A DNA stretch of 64,000 nucleotides from Pseudomonadota bacterium (GCA_021819435.1 JAKARB010000005.1:243874-307873), one strand, 5' to 3'; shown: positions 23,123-32,221, counted from the first letter of the stretch. Numbers and translations are program-made. Notes: generated from the letters alone by a model not told the origin.

Positions 23123-23575
23123 TCAGTCCTGCGCACGCAGGCGATCGCGCAGCAGGCGGATTTGATCGTGGTTGCGCACGGTGCCGTCGTACTGACGGGT
23201 CACGACCATCTGGACGCTCGCCGGCAGGTCTTGTTCCAGTGCCTTCTTGTAGCGCGCCTTGGCCACGTCCTCGCCCCGCTCGCACTCTTCCAGCATGGCG
23301 AGGTCGGAATAGCCGCTGAGCGTGCCCTTGACGGCCACCCAGCCACGGTGGACGGCGCCGCTCGCACTGCCGCTGCTCTCGGGCTTGCCGCCCAGCTGCG
23401 TGACGAGGGATTGCAGCTCCAGCGCGGCCCCGTTGCACTCACGCGCGCGGGACTGGAACAGCTCCCGCAGCTCAGTGGCCTGCGTGTGTTCCGCGCAGGC
23501 CTTGAAGCCATACTCGCCGTCCCGGCAGTTCTCGATCAGGTCATTGAGTACGTCGATGACATCTTCGTTCGTCAT
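23123..23575 (-). CDS. PA2169/DUF2383 four-helix bundle protein
   Basis: A 150-residue helical protein; residues 3-115 match the DUF2383 family (PA2169-like): TNEDVIDVLNDLIENCRDGEYGFKACAEH, RARECNGAALELQSLVTQLGG, CERGEDVAKARYKKALEQDLP. Function is unknown; the fold is ferritin-like and its occurrence with CBS, Hsp20 and Mn-catalase genes is common in stress islands. First gene of the two-gene unit with the CBS protein. Confidence 0.85.
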   Translation of the reverse strand: MTNEDVIDVLNDLIENCRDGEYGFKACAEHTQATELRELFQSRARECNGAALELQSLVTQLGGKPESSGSASGAVHRGWVAVKGTLSGYSDLAMLEECERGEDVAKARYKKALEQDLPASVQMVVTRQYDGTVRNHDQIRLLRDRLRAQD

Positions 23576-23632
23576 GTTTCGCTCCTGTCATGGTTGACGG
23601 CCCGCCGAAACAGCGGGCGCTGCGCTTCCTCA

Positions 23633-23646
23633 GCACATGGCGTTCC
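23633..23646 (-). promoter_or_regulatory. Sigma-54-like promoter of PA2169-CBS unit
   Basis: On the minus strand GGAACGCCATGTGC: GG and GC spacing is exact, and the -12 block is GTGC instead of TTGC. Predicted start near 23621, 46 bases before the gene. Confidence 0.5.
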
Positions 23647-23717
23647 CGCTCGTTGAGCAGCGTGCTCGGACCATTCGCTTTGGGCAATGAAAGGCCGCAT
23701 GCAACGCCAAGGAAGGC

Positions 23718-23732
23718 GGCACGCCGATTGCC
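23718..23732 (+). promoter_or_regulatory. Sigma-54 promoter of GT4 at 23808
   Basis: GGCACGCCGATTGCC is a perfect consensus (GGCACG-N4-TTGC). Predicted start near 23743, 65 bases before the gene. Confidence 0.8.
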
Positions 23733-23807
23733 ACCTGCTGCCAGACTGCCAGACAGAGCATCCCGCCACCACCGACGTCTCGTTTCACTTGATCGACAAA
23801 AAGGACC

Positions 23808-24899
23808 ATGCATCACTTGATGGACGTGACCATGTGCTGGGGGCCAAACAGCGGCGGGATACGGCGGTATGTGTTGGCCAAACGCGCTTGGCTGGCGCCT
23901 TCGTCTACCTGGCAGCACACCTTGGTGAGCCCCGGGACCGAAGCGCACCGGCACACGCAAGGGGTGGTTTGCGTTGACGGGCTGACGCTGCCGGGTTCCG
24001 GTGGCTATCGGATGCCGCTGGCCATCGAAAAAAATGCGCGGCTCATCGAGCGCCAGATGCCTGATTTGATCGAGATCGGCGACGTGTTCACCCTCGCTTC
24101 TTCGGCCTTGCGCGCAAGCAGTCGCCTGGGCATTCCACTCGTGGGCTTCTGCCATTCGAACGTGGCGTTGCTCGGTGCGCGTTGGGGTGGCCCCGCCTTG
24201 GCAGCGTTGGCACGCCGCCATGCCAGAAAGATCTACAACGCATGCGACCTCGTGCTCGCGCCCAGCCAGGACATGCTCCATCACTTGAGATCGTGGGGGG
24301 TGCAGCAGGTGCGCTTGCAGCGCCTGGGGGTGGACACGGAGCTGTTTCATCCGGCACGGCGCGACCGGGCTTGCTGGCAACGATTTGGCATCGCGCCAGA
24401 TGCGCAAGTGATGCTCTATGCCGGGCGTTTCGCGCCCGAGAAGAACCTGGGCTTGCTGGCCGATGTGGTGCGGCGCCTGGGGCCACCCCACGTGCTGGTC
24501 TGCGTCGGCGATGGCCCCGAGCCACCGCCTCGCGGACCTGGGGTGATCCGCCTGCCCTTCACCCAGGATCTGGCCGAACTCGCCACCTTCATGGCCAGCG
24601 CCGATGTGTTCGTCCACGCTGGTCGCGAGGAAACCTTCGGGCTCGCTGCGCTGGAAGCCATGGCCTGTGGCTGCCCGGTGGTGGTGCCCGGCGCTGGCGG
24701 GCTGAAGGAACTCATCGACGACCAGGTCGGACATTGTGTTGCCACGCCTGGTGCAGCCAGTTTTGCTGAAGCCGTCGAATGGGTCCTCGCGCAGGACCGC
24801 AGCCAGCTCGCACACCAGACGCGCATGCGCGCCATGGAACACAGTTGGCGGCAAGTCCTGCCACGCTTGCTGAATCAGTATCAGCGGCTGGTCGCCTGA
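23808..24899 (+). CDS. Glycosyltransferase family 4
   Basis: About 363 residues. N-terminal Gly-rich loop in MCWGPNSGGIRRYVLAKRAWL and the GT4 C-terminal domain MLYAGRFAPEKNLGLLADVVRRLG with the E-x7-E donor-site motif in HAGREETFGLAALEAMACGCPVVVPGAGG. The start is uncertain: ATG at 23808 has AAGGA only 2 bases upstream, while ATG at 23820 (MDVTMCWGPN) is 14 bases away. It stands alone behind its own sigma-54 promoter and is convergent with the PAP2 gene. Confidence 0.9.
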   Translation: MHHLMDVTMCWGPNSGGIRRYVLAKRAWLAPSSTWQHTLVSPGTEAHRHTQGVVCVDGLTLPGSGGYRMPLAIEKNARLIERQMPDLIEIGDVFTLASSALRASSRLGIPLVGFCHSNVALLGARWGGPALAALARRHARKIYNACDLVLAPSQDMLHHLRSWGVQQVRLQRLGVDTELFHPARRDRACWQRFGIAPDAQVMLYAGRFAPEKNLGLLADVVRRLGPPHVLVCVGDGPEPPPRGPGVIRLPFTQDLAELATFMASADVFVHAGREETFGLAALEAMACGCPVVVPGAGGLKELIDDQVGHCVATPGAASFAEAVEWVLAQDRSQLAHQTRMRAMEHSWRQVLPRLLNQYQRLVA

Positions 24900-24915
24900 A
24901 TGCCCTTGCGAACGC

Positions 24916-25461
24916 TCACCAAATGAGCAGCGTCAACTCCGCCGTCAAGGCGGCCATTGCTGCGGCAAAAATCACATCCGTCGGGTAATGCAGGCCCAGC
25001 ACGACGCGTGACAAGGCCACCAGCAGGCAAAACAGCCACAGCAGCGCCGACAGGACCGGGTAATGGTGCGACAGCACGATGGTGAATGAGACGGCGTGCA
25101 GGGTGTGCCCGCTCGGGAAACTGAACTTGTCGAGCGCGCGCGTCTTGGCCTGGATGCCTTCGCAAGAGGCGAAAGGCCGAGGGCGGGCAATGCGACGCTT
25201 GAGGCAAAGGTAGAGCATCAGGTTGATGCCACCGAGCACCAGCAGGTGGATGGACCGACTCGCCCCAGCCCCGTGGTCGAGCCAAGGCAACAGCACCATC
25301 ACCACCGCCCACACCAGCCCGTCTCCCAGGCGGCTGATGCCCACGAGCGGCCAGGTGAGGAGGCGGCTCCAGCGCGATTGCTGGGCGCGCACGACACAGG
25401 CCCTGTCCAGCCACAGGACACGCTGCCAGAGCGCATCACGCGACACAGGCAGCGCTGACAT
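24916..25461 (-). CDS. PAP2-family membrane phosphatase
   Basis: A 181-residue integral membrane phosphatase with the three family motifs in order: KRRIARPRP (KX6RP), FPSGHTLH (PSGH) and SRVVLGLHYPTD (SRX5H). Five or six hydrophobic segments are visible. Family members dephosphorylate lipids such as undecaprenyl pyrophosphate or phosphatidic acid. Its first 26 bases overlap the end of the upstream GT4 gene, so the pair is co-translated; recycling of the polyprenyl carrier for glycan synthesis is a plausible role. Confidence 0.9.
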   Translation of the reverse strand: MSALPVSRDALWQRVLWLDRACVVRAQQSRWSRLLTWPLVGISRLGDGLVWAVVMVLLPWLDHGAGASRSIHLLVLGGINLMLYLCLKRRIARPRPFASCEGIQAKTRALDKFSFPSGHTLHAVSFTIVLSHHYPVLSALLWLFCLLVALSRVVLGLHYPTDVIFAAAMAALTAELTLLIW

Positions 25462-26593
25462 GGCGATCTCCGCGGTCCGCCACAAGGGACACCATGCGTT
25501 GCGATTGCATCCGCAACATCGAGGGCCAATCGTTCATGCACGCGCGCTGGCGCGCCTGCTCACGCAGCCTGCCCAAGTAGGCCAGGTGCGAGACGGCGTG
25601 GGACGCCGTCGCGCAGAACCCCTCTCGATCGCCCGACGGCACAACGAAGCCGTTCTGCCCATGGCGGATGAGCTCCTCTGCAGCCGCCTCCTTGAAAGCG
25701 ACCACGCAGAGTCCCGAAGCCATCGCCTCCAGCGTCACGTTGCCGAAGGTTTCGCTCTGGCTTGGAAAGAGGAAGACGTCTGCGCTGGCATAGGCTCGGG
25801 CCAAGGCATCCGCCGACAGCATGCCGGTGAAGATGGCGTTGGGCCAGCGCCGGCGCACGTCACGACCACGCGGCCCCTCCCCCACCACAACCATGATGGC
25901 GTGCGGGCACACCACCCGCGCACGCATCCATGCCTGCAAGGCCAAATCCACCTGCTTCTCGGCGGCAAGCCGGCCCACGTAAAGCATGACCGGCGTGTGA
26001 GGGCTCGCGCCCCAGGCCGAGCGCTGGCGGTCGCAACGCCATTTCGGCGAAAACCGCTCGGCATCGACGCCCCGCGCCACGACCTCCAGCCGTTCGAAGC
26101 CTTCTTCCGACAAATCCTTGTGCAGGCTCTGCGTGGGGACGAAGCTCAGATCGGCGATGTCGTGCAGCGACTTCATCACGCGCTTGATGAGCGACTCGCT
26201 CCAGCCAAGGCCGTAATAGTGGCTGTAGCGATGGAAGTTGGTTCGGAAATCGACAGTAACAGGCAAGCCCATGGCCCTCGCCGTCCTCGCGGCCACGTGC
26301 CCCAGCGGTCCCGGCGTGGCGACGTGGACCAGCTCGGCACGTCCGGCATCGAGCCTGCGCCGCATGGCGGAAGGCAACGCCAAGCCAAAGCGCAGCTCCG
26401 GGTACATGGGGATGGCGCAACCTGCCGTGAGCCACTCGTTGGCCTGCGGGTGCCGAGGCTCTCCGGGCTGTCGAGGCCGGATGAGATCGATCACATGCCC
26501 CTCTTCACGCAGGTGAGCGATGGTCTTGGCAACGCTCAAAGACACGCCGTTGACCTCGGGTGGATAGGTTTCGGTCACGTAGGCGATTCGCAT
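25436..26593 (-). CDS. Glycosyltransferase family 4 (MgtA-like)
   Basis: A 385-residue GT4. It opens MRIAYVTETYPPEVNGVSLSVAKTIAHLREEGHVIDLI, the N-terminus of the mannosyl-/glucosyl-transferase branch that includes MgtA, and contains MLYVGRLAAEKQVDLALQAW and FPSQSETFGNVTLEAMASGLCVVAFKEAAAEEL with the E-x7-E site. The ATG at 26593 follows the mapped sigma-54 element. A PAP2 gene overlaps its end. Confidence 0.9.
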   Translation of the reverse strand: MRIAYVTETYPPEVNGVSLSVAKTIAHLREEGHVIDLIRPRQPGEPRHPQANEWLTAGCAIPMYPELRFGLALPSAMRRRLDAGRAELVHVATPGPLGHVAARTARAMGLPVTVDFRTNFHRYSHYYGLGWSESLIKRVMKSLHDIADLSFVPTQSLHKDLSEEGFERLEVVARGVDAERFSPKWRCDRQRSAWGASPHTPVMLYVGRLAAEKQVDLALQAWMRARVVCPHAIMVVVGEGPRGRDVRRRWPNAIFTGMLSADALARAYASADVFLFPSQSETFGNVTLEAMASGLCVVAFKEAAAEELIRHGQNGFVVPSGDREGFCATASHAVSHLAYLGRLREQARQRACMNDWPSMLRMQSQRMVSLVADRGDRHVSAACVA

Positions 26594-26634
26594 CACGGGC
26601 CTTTCGCGGATGAACACGGAGGAGCCACGGGTGG

Positions 26635-26648
26635 GCAAATGTCGTTCC
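26635..26648 (-). promoter_or_regulatory. Sigma-54 promoter of the GT4-PAP2 unit
   Basis: Minus-strand GGAACGACATTTGC, exact spacing and intact TTGC. Predicted start near 26623, 30 bases before the ATG at 26593. It is back to back with the promoter at 26680, 31 bases apart. Confidence 0.7.
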
Positions 26649-26679
26649 TGTCGCTCTCTGATCTGAACGTCAAGAGCAA

Positions 26680-26694
26680 GGCATGTCGATTGCC
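26680..26694 (+). promoter_or_regulatory. Sigma-54 promoter of the OmpA-like barrel gene
   Basis: GGCATGTCGATTGCC, identical to the sites at 15887 and 41639. Predicted start near 26705, leaving an 84-base leader before the ATG at 26789. Confidence 0.85.
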
Positions 26695-26788
26695 AATTGC
26701 TGTGGCGAATTTCCGCGCATCACGTGACTGTCGCGAAGACAGCACCGGCTTCACCCACTTTCAAGAACCTTCAGAAAAGGAACACGCC

Positions 26789-27595
26789 ATGAGTCATGCC
26801 CATCATCCCTTCGTGTCGACGCTGATCGCCATCGCCGCCATGGCTGGGATCTCCACAGCGCACGCCCAGACCTATCCTCGGTCGGCCACACAGCCGGGCA
26901 TGCCCGCTGATGCGGCGACCGACAGCAGCAGGAGCAGCACCACGACCACCAATGACGCCTCGCGCATGAACGAGACGCCCTCCAGCGCAAACACGCCAAC
27001 CGGCTCCAGCACCTACGACAACTCGGCCAGCACACCCATGGCCTTTGAGTCGCCCGCCGCAGGCACACGCAGCGACGACAGCTATTCGTGGCTGCCTTAC
27101 ACAACCCGTGGCTACGTCGGCATCAACGGCGGCCGGGCCGAGATCGGTGACATGGCCTGCTCACCGTTCTACAGCTGCGACGACAGCAGCGACCGCGTGA
27201 TCAAGGTCTACACCGGTGGGATGTTCAACGAGCACTTCGGCCTGGAACTGGCGTACTTCAACACCGGCAACATCGACCGCTCGGGTGGCCGTGTGCGAGC
27301 CCACGGTGGCAACCTGAGCCTCGTCGCACAGGCACCTTTGGGCACGATGGCGGCGGTGTACGCCAAGGTCGGGGCCACTTACGCATGGACGAAGACCTCG
27401 GTGGGCCCACTGGCCGTGGGCATCCCCAGCGGTGATGAAAGCGATGCCGGACCGTCGTATGGCGTGGGGGTGCGCCTCAACGCCACACGAAACTGGGCCT
27501 TCGTGCTGGAATGGGAGCGCCACGCCCTCAAGTTCGCGGGTGACGACAAAAACGGCACCAAGCTGACGACGTTGGGCGTGCAATACCGCTTCTGA
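26789..27595 (+). CDS. OmpA-like outer-membrane beta-barrel protein
   Basis: A 268-residue exported protein. The signal peptide ends STAHAQ (residue 25). Residues 26-95 are a Ser/Thr/Asn-rich linker. The C-terminal 170 residues look like an eight-stranded porin-type barrel (TRGYVGINGGRAEIGDM..., alternating hydrophobic strands, terminal GVQYRF with the C-terminal Phe typical of outer-membrane proteins). Two cysteines (MACSPFYSCDD) may form a disulfide in a loop. An upstream in-frame extension exists but is antisense to the GT4 gene and lacks family sequence. Role unknown, structural or adhesive. Confidence 0.8.
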   Translation: MSHAHHPFVSTLIAIAAMAGISTAHAQTYPRSATQPGMPADAATDSSRSSTTTTNDASRMNETPSSANTPTGSSTYDNSASTPMAFESPAAGTRSDDSYSWLPYTTRGYVGINGGRAEIGDMACSPFYSCDDSSDRVIKVYTGGMFNEHFGLELAYFNTGNIDRSGGRVRAHGGNLSLVAQAPLGTMAAVYAKVGATYAWTKTSVGPLAVGIPSGDESDAGPSYGVGVRLNATRNWAFVLEWERHALKFAGDDKNGTKLTTLGVQYRF

Positions 27596-27646
27596 GCACC
27601 ATTTTTTCGGCACCAAACGGGGCCTTTGGCAATCCTTGACAACCCG

Positions 27647-28741
27647 TCAGGGACGCCAGGGCCCCGTTTCCCATTGCCGACCTTCCAGGTACACACACAA
27701 CCACCGGCTCTTTCTGTGCCGGCGGCAGGCGATGCGGATCATCAACAAGATGGGCACCGCGATCATGGCCCCCGCGATGCCCCACAACCACCCCCAGAAC
27801 AGCACGCAGATGAACACGGACAAGGGGCTCAAGGCCAAGCGCCGGCCCACCACAATGGGGCTGATGAAATTGCTCTCGATGCCATGAAGGGCAAGAAAGG
27901 ACACGGCAGGCATCGCCACCATGAGCCCGCTGTCGGGCAAACCGATCAGCCCCGCCATCAGCAGCAGCAAGGTCGTCATCATCGGCCCCAGGTAGGGGAT
28001 GAAATTGAGCACGCCGGCAACGGTTCCCCACAACACCGGCTTCGGCACACCCAACAGCGCCATCGACCCGGCGGTGGCCACCCCCAGCCCCAAGTTGATC
28101 AACGCCATCGTGCTCAGGTAGAGCGATATGTCGCACTGAGCCCGCCGCAAACCACCCATGACCAGCACCTTTCGGCGCTGGCTGGGCACGGCTTCGATGG
28201 TTCGGGCCAGCAGCCATCGTTCCGATGCCAGCAAAAAGTACAACAAGATGACGGTGGCCGTGATGCTGTAGCTCACTGACATGAATTGGCCGAGGAGCCT
28301 GCCCGTGAGGTTGATGCCCTCGCTGGCGATCTTGTCCTTCACCGGGTCACCTGCAGGCAAACCGCCCAGCTTCGCGCGCCTGGGCGGCGCGATGATGGGG
28401 ATGCTGGAGCGCGCGCGGTCAATCTGATCGAGCACCTGCTCGACCGTGGTGGGTGCCTTTTGCAGCCACACCGCAGCCGGCTCGATCAGCACGTTGATCA
28501 ACACACCCCCTGCTGTCAGCAAGGCGACCAACACCAACCCCGAGCCGACCGGATCGGGGATGCCCCAGCGCCTGAGCCGCCTGACGCTGCCCGCCAAGGC
28601 GAAGGTGAGCGCGATGGCGAAGAAAATGGGCAACAGGAACGACTGGGCCTCGCGCACGAACAAGATCGTGGCGAGGCCCACCAACGCCATCAAGAGCTGT
28701 CGGGTGCCCAGGCTTGAACCGGACGGATCGGGGTTGTGCAC
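27647..28741 (-). CDS. AI-2E-family (TqsA/PerM-like) membrane permease
   Basis: A 364-residue polytopic protein with about seven membrane segments. The family C-terminal block is present: LWGTVAGVLNFIPYLGPMMTTLLLLMAGL and LALHGIESNFISPIVVGRRLALSPLSVFICVLFWGWLWGIAGAMIAVPILLM. Members transport autoinducer-2 or Na+/H+; substrate here is not known. It begins at a GTG (28741) 3 bases after the OmpA lipoprotein stop, so it is co-transcribed with the DUF4398 genes. An earlier start cannot be ruled out. Confidence 0.88.
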   Translation of the reverse strand: MHNPDPSGSSLGTRQLLMALVGLATILFVREAQSFLLPIFFAIALTFALAGSVRRLRRWGIPDPVGSGLVLVALLTAGGVLINVLIEPAAVWLQKAPTTVEQVLDQIDRARSSIPIIAPPRRAKLGGLPAGDPVKDKIASEGINLTGRLLGQFMSVSYSITATVILLYFLLASERWLLARTIEAVPSQRRKVLVMGGLRRAQCDISLYLSTMALINLGLGVATAGSMALLGVPKPVLWGTVAGVLNFIPYLGPMMTTLLLLMAGLIGLPDSGLMVAMPAVSFLALHGIESNFISPIVVGRRLALSPLSVFICVLFWGWLWGIAGAMIAVPILLMIRIACRRHRKSRWLCVYLEGRQWETGPWRP

Positions 28742-28744
28742 ACC

Positions 28745-29569
28745 TCAGCGGCGGGACTTCAATTGGCCCGCGTCGTCAGAGAAGAGAACCTCCACCCGGC
28801 GGTTCTGCTGCCGGCCTGCTTCGGTGCGGTTGGATGCCACGGGATACGCCTCGCCCAGGCCCATGGCCTCGATGCGATCGGCCGCCACACCCAACGACAC
28901 CAACGCCGCCTTGAGCGCCTCGGCGCGCCGTGTAGAGAGCCTGATGTTGTAGGCCTCGCTGCCCCGGGAATCCGCGAAGCCCTCGATGCGGATGCGGTGC
29001 TGTGGATGCTGCAGTAGCACGTTGGCCAACTCCTGCGCTGTGCGCATCGCACCAGGTTGCAGACCTGCCTGGTCGGTGGCGAACAACACATCCCCGAGGG
29101 TCACCACGAGGCCGCGATCGGTCTGCTGAGCCTTGAGACGAACCAGCGCCTGGGCCAGCGATTCAGCGCGTTGATCGGCCTGCGCGGCCTGCTGGCGGGC
29201 GGCGGCGGCGTCCCGCTCGTTCATGTTTGCCCGCATGCGTTCACGGTCCGTGCCAGCCGACTTCAGGCTCTCTTCCTGTGCGGACCGCTCGGCCAAGAAC
29301 TGAGCCGCCTGGGCGCGCCGATACGCCAGGTAAGCCAGGTGGCGGGTCTCATCTTCGTTGCCGCGTTCTTGCCAGGCGCGCTCGGCCCGATTGAGGGCTT
29401 GCTTGGCCTGAACCATTTCATTGGCCGCAGCCTGCTCGGCACGCGGATGCAAGCTGGCGGTGGCGTAGGCCTCGCGGGCTTCTTTCAAGGCCTGATTGGG
29501 TCTGGGTGTGGTCTGGCAAGCCGCCAGCAAAAGAATCAGACAAGCCGCTGGGAATCTGGAAAGGATCAT
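28745..29569 (-). CDS. OmpA-domain lipoprotein with DUF4398-type N-terminus
   Basis: A 274-residue lipoprotein. The lipobox is LLLAAC (Cys18). Residues 25-150 are a long helical DUF4398-like region; residues 155-265 are an OmpA-type peptidoglycan-binding domain: VVTLGDVLFATDQAGLQPGAMRTAQELANVL and RIEGFADSRGSEAYNIRLSTRRAEALKAALVSLGV, with the meso-diaminopimelate contact residues. It should tether the outer membrane to the cell wall. Gap to the upstream DUF4398 gene is 40 bases. Confidence 0.9.
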   Translation of the reverse strand: MILSRFPAACLILLLAACQTTPRPNQALKEAREAYATASLHPRAEQAAANEMVQAKQALNRAERAWQERGNEDETRHLAYLAYRRAQAAQFLAERSAQEESLKSAGTDRERMRANMNERDAAAARQQAAQADQRAESLAQALVRLKAQQTDRGLVVTLGDVLFATDQAGLQPGAMRTAQELANVLLQHPQHRIRIEGFADSRGSEAYNIRLSTRRAEALKAALVSLGVAADRIEAMGLGEAYPVASNRTEAGRQQNRRVEVLFSDDAGQLKSRR

Positions 29570-29609
29570 GGTGCCTCCTGAAAGAGAAAGGATTCGTGAC
29601 GCCCGGCGA

Positions 29610-29987
29610 TCACGGTTTCATGTTTTGTTCGCGCAGCGCCTTGAGGCCTTGCTGCACCTCCGCGTTCGCACGTCGAGAGCTCTCGGCGCCCGCCTTGTTG
29701 CGAGCCACCAGTGCATCGACCTCTGCCTCTTCAGCAAGGACCCGCGCCCGGTCGTTGTCGCCCTTCGCCGCAGCCACCTTTGCCGCTTCGAACTTGTTGC
29801 GCGCAAGCAGCAGTTCAGCTGGTGCCATTTCAGAAGCACCTGCCGACATGGCGCCATCGAGCGCCGCGCCGGCCAGCAAGATCTGCTCTTGCGGTGGCGC
29901 GCTGGCACACCCCACGAGGGCTGCGGCCAGGCATGCGGCGATCCAGAAAGGTTGTCGGCCCAAAGGGCGCGCGAGTTGTTCTGCCAT
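29610..29987 (-). CDS. Small DUF4398 lipoprotein
   Basis: A 125-residue lipoprotein, signal peptide with lipobox ALVGCAS (Cys27). The mature part is one helical DUF4398 domain: APAELLLARNKFEAAKVAAAKGDNDRARVLAEEAEVDALVARNKA. It resembles the N-terminal part of the adjacent OmpA lipoprotein, suggesting that both bind the same partner or arose by duplication. The ATG at 29987 is preferred over a further-upstream in-frame ATG at 30029, which lies at the promoter. Confidence 0.85.
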   Translation of the reverse strand: MAEQLARPLGRQPFWIAACLAAALVGCASAPPQEQILLAGAALDGAMSAGASEMAPAELLLARNKFEAAKVAAAKGDNDRARVLAEEAEVDALVARNKAGAESSRRANAEVQQGLKALREQNMKP

Positions 29988-30025
29988 GTTGTCCTCTGAA
30001 GTGAGTTTCGGGGGGACCTTGCTGA

Positions 30026-30039
30026 GCATCTTTTGTGCC
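30026..30039 (-). promoter_or_regulatory. Sigma-54-like promoter of the DUF4398-OmpA-permease unit
   Basis: Minus-strand GGCACAAAAGATGC has GGCACA and correct GG-N10-GC spacing, with ATGC at -12. Predicted start near 30014, 27 bases before the ATG at 29987. Confidence 0.5.
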
Positions 30040-30064
30040 TTCCCCCCTCGGCCACGGGTCGTTC

Positions 30065-31252
30065 TCATGCCGGGCTGGATTTGCCCCGGGCCAACCGGGC
30101 AGCAGGGGCCACCTGGCCGATGCGGCGTTGCGTCTCGCGTGCTGGCGGCACGAGGCCCGAGAACAGCGAAGCCATGGCTGTGCAACTGGTCTCGCCAGAA
30201 AAGCCCTGGATGCAGCGCATGCGCGCAAGCCGCCCCATCCTCTCCCGCTCAGCCGCAGACCCCAGCAAGGCATTCACGCGTTGCGCGGCTTCCTGGTCCG
30301 ACCCGGGGGTGATGAGCCAACCCGTCTGCCCGTGCTGGATGAGATCGGGCACACCGCCGACACGCGTGCCGATCACCGGCACACCACAGGCCATGGCCTC
30401 CATCAGCGCAAAGGGCATCGCTTCGGTGTGCGAGGTGGATAGCAATACATCCAGCTCGGCATAGACCTCAGGCATGTCTTCGTGCAGGCCCACGAGGTGG
30501 ACCCGCTCCTTCAAGCCATATTGGTCAACGAAGCGAAGCAGGTCTGATCGCATGGGACCCTCTCCTACCATCACGAAGTGCGCATCCGGCGCGAGGTGCT
30601 GCATGACGCGCGCCACGCGCAAGAACACCTCGGGGCCCTTTTCAGGAGACAGCCGGCCCACGAAGCCCACGAGCGGCGCGGCTGCCGGCACTCCCCAACG
30701 TGCGCGCAGGGCCGCATTGCGATCTGGCTTCGGTGCGAAGCGGTGGGTGTCCACGCCATTGGGGATGCAGTGAAGCTGGGAGGGGTGCACGCCCAGCCCC
30801 ATGGCATGGAAATAGGCGTGCTTGCACACCACGCTCAAGTGCGTGCCCGTGGTGCGATGGATCTCCACATCGATGGTGTTGAGCTGGCGGCCATGGATGG
30901 TCGCCACCACCGGCGTGCCTGTGATGCGGCCGATGATGCCTGCCAGCAGGTGAGCGTTGCTGAGGTGCGCATGCAGCACATCGATGGCACGGGTTCGCAC
31001 CAGCGTGCAGCCCAATTGGATGGACGACCACAGCGGGTCGTCCGGCATGGGCGCGATGAGCACCTCGGCATCGAGCTGGCGGAGGTGGTCGGTGAAATGG
31101 CTCTCGAATGGACAAAGGGCCATCACGGAAAACCTGTCGGAGGGCAGGTGCTCGACCAGCCTCGTCACATAGGTTTCCATGCCGCCGACGATGGCATTGC
31201 CGATGACTTCGAGAACGTTGATCCGTTTTGTTTCCAGGGGCAGTTCCGACAT
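30065..31252 (-). CDS. Glycosyltransferase family 4
   Basis: A 395-residue GT4. It starts MSELPLETKRINVLEVIGNAIVGGMETYVTRLVEHL (glycine-rich acceptor loop) and has VGFVGRLSPEKGPEVFLRVARVM and STSHTEAMPFALMEAMACGVPVIGTRVGGVPDLI with the donor-site E-x7-E. ATG at 31252 is 17 bases after the amidohydrolase stop. Third gene of a leftward operon of glycosyltransferase, amidohydrolase and glycosyltransferase. Sugar specificity unknown. Confidence 0.9.
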   Translation of the reverse strand: MSELPLETKRINVLEVIGNAIVGGMETYVTRLVEHLPSDRFSVMALCPFESHFTDHLRQLDAEVLIAPMPDDPLWSSIQLGCTLVRTRAIDVLHAHLSNAHLLAGIIGRITGTPVVATIHGRQLNTIDVEIHRTTGTHLSVVCKHAYFHAMGLGVHPSQLHCIPNGVDTHRFAPKPDRNAALRARWGVPAAAPLVGFVGRLSPEKGPEVFLRVARVMQHLAPDAHFVMVGEGPMRSDLLRFVDQYGLKERVHLVGLHEDMPEVYAELDVLLSTSHTEAMPFALMEAMACGVPVIGTRVGGVPDLIQHGQTGWLITPGSDQEAAQRVNALLGSAAERERMGRLARMRCIQGFSGETSCTAMASLFSGLVPPARETQRRIGQVAPAARLARGKSSPA

Positions 31253-31269
31253 GTCTGGCTTTCGTCGGT

Positions 31270-32217
31270 CTAACAACACACGGGACGCCAACCCGACCGG
31301 AAGAACAGCGATGGCGTGGATCCCGCATCCGAAGCGGCTGCGCGCGCGAGTGAAGAGGGGGCGTCCTGCTCACCGCCCTGCCCCGATCCCGGATCGCCGC
31401 GTGATCCCAGGTCCGGGTTGCCCAGCCACGCGCTCGCGGTCTTGTGGAAGATGCGGTCACGCTCGGGCTGCCCGATTTCCATGTCTGCCAGGAGATCTTC
31501 CAGCCAGCCTCGGCGCTCCTTCAGCTCTTTGCCCGAACAAGGCAAGAAGCAGTCGCTGCCAAACTGGAGGACGCTGGAGCCCAGGACGCTGAGGGCGCGA
31601 CTCAGCACCTCCTTGCGGTAAACCGGCGGGGCCCCAAACGACAGATCGAATCGAAAGGCCACCTGGTCCACCGGCACACCATGGATCAGGTCGATGAGGC
31701 CAACAGCGATGGCCTCGTCGGTCCAGGGCCAGCCCAGGTGCGCCAGCGTGATGCGCATGCCGGAGTGCACGCGCAAGGCCTCGAAATACGACGGCCGGCA
31801 AAAGCGCGATGAGCGCCCGTCGATGAACACGCCGCTGTGAAACAACGCCGGCAACTTGAGCCGATGCGCGACCTCGAAGGTGGGCTGCACCCGTTCTTCA
31901 TGTGGATACCAACCGGCCGGCACCATCTTCACCCCGCGCAGGCCGAGGTCTTCGATGGCGTGGCGCAGGTCTGCTGGTGCATCGGGTTGACGCGGGTCGA
32001 CCACGCAGAAACCCACCAGCCGGTCTTCGTGCCCTCGCACCAGCTTGGCCAGGTGCTCGTTGCCACGCCTCAGCGAGGCCGGATCGCTCAGGTCGTAGCC
32101 CGGGCTCAGGAAAGGCGCCAGCAACACCCCGACGTCGACCTCCGCCTCGTCGAGCGTGCGCAAAACACCATCCGTTGTTTCTCTTCCAGTGCAGTGCAGG
32201 TGTGCGTCGATCAACAT
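31270..32217 (-). CDS. Amidohydrolase-family (amidohydrolase_2) protein
   Basis: A 315-residue TIM-barrel hydrolase. The metal-binding HxH is at the start (MLIDAHLHCTG), with later ALFHSGVFIDG, ITLAHLGWPWTDEAI and FGSDCFLPCSG supplying the other His and Asp ligands. The family decarboxylates or deaminates small substrates; here the role is unknown. Wedged between two glycosyltransferase genes with gaps of 4 and 17 bases, so it is part of that operon. The C-terminal 40 residues (GSRGDPGSGQGG...) look disordered. Confidence 0.8.
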   Translation of the reverse strand: MLIDAHLHCTGRETTDGVLRTLDEAEVDVGVLLAPFLSPGYDLSDPASLRRGNEHLAKLVRGHEDRLVGFCVVDPRQPDAPADLRHAIEDLGLRGVKMVPAGWYPHEERVQPTFEVAHRLKLPALFHSGVFIDGRSSRFCRPSYFEALRVHSGMRITLAHLGWPWTDEAIAVGLIDLIHGVPVDQVAFRFDLSFGAPPVYRKEVLSRALSVLGSSVLQFGSDCFLPCSGKELKERRGWLEDLLADMEIGQPERDRIFHKTASAWLGNPDLGSRGDPGSGQGGEQDAPSSLARAAASDAGSTPSLFFRSGWRPVCC

Positions 32218-32221
32218 CGCG

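Noticed and set aside
23541..24854. A 437-codon frame on the minus strand
   Set aside because: Antisense to the GT4 at 23808; the real leftward gene starts at 23575.
25223..26788. In-frame upstream extension of the OmpA-like barrel gene
   Set aside because: It is antisense to the GT4 and PAP2 genes and lacks protein-like sequence; the signal peptide starts at 26789 behind its own promoter and ribosome site.
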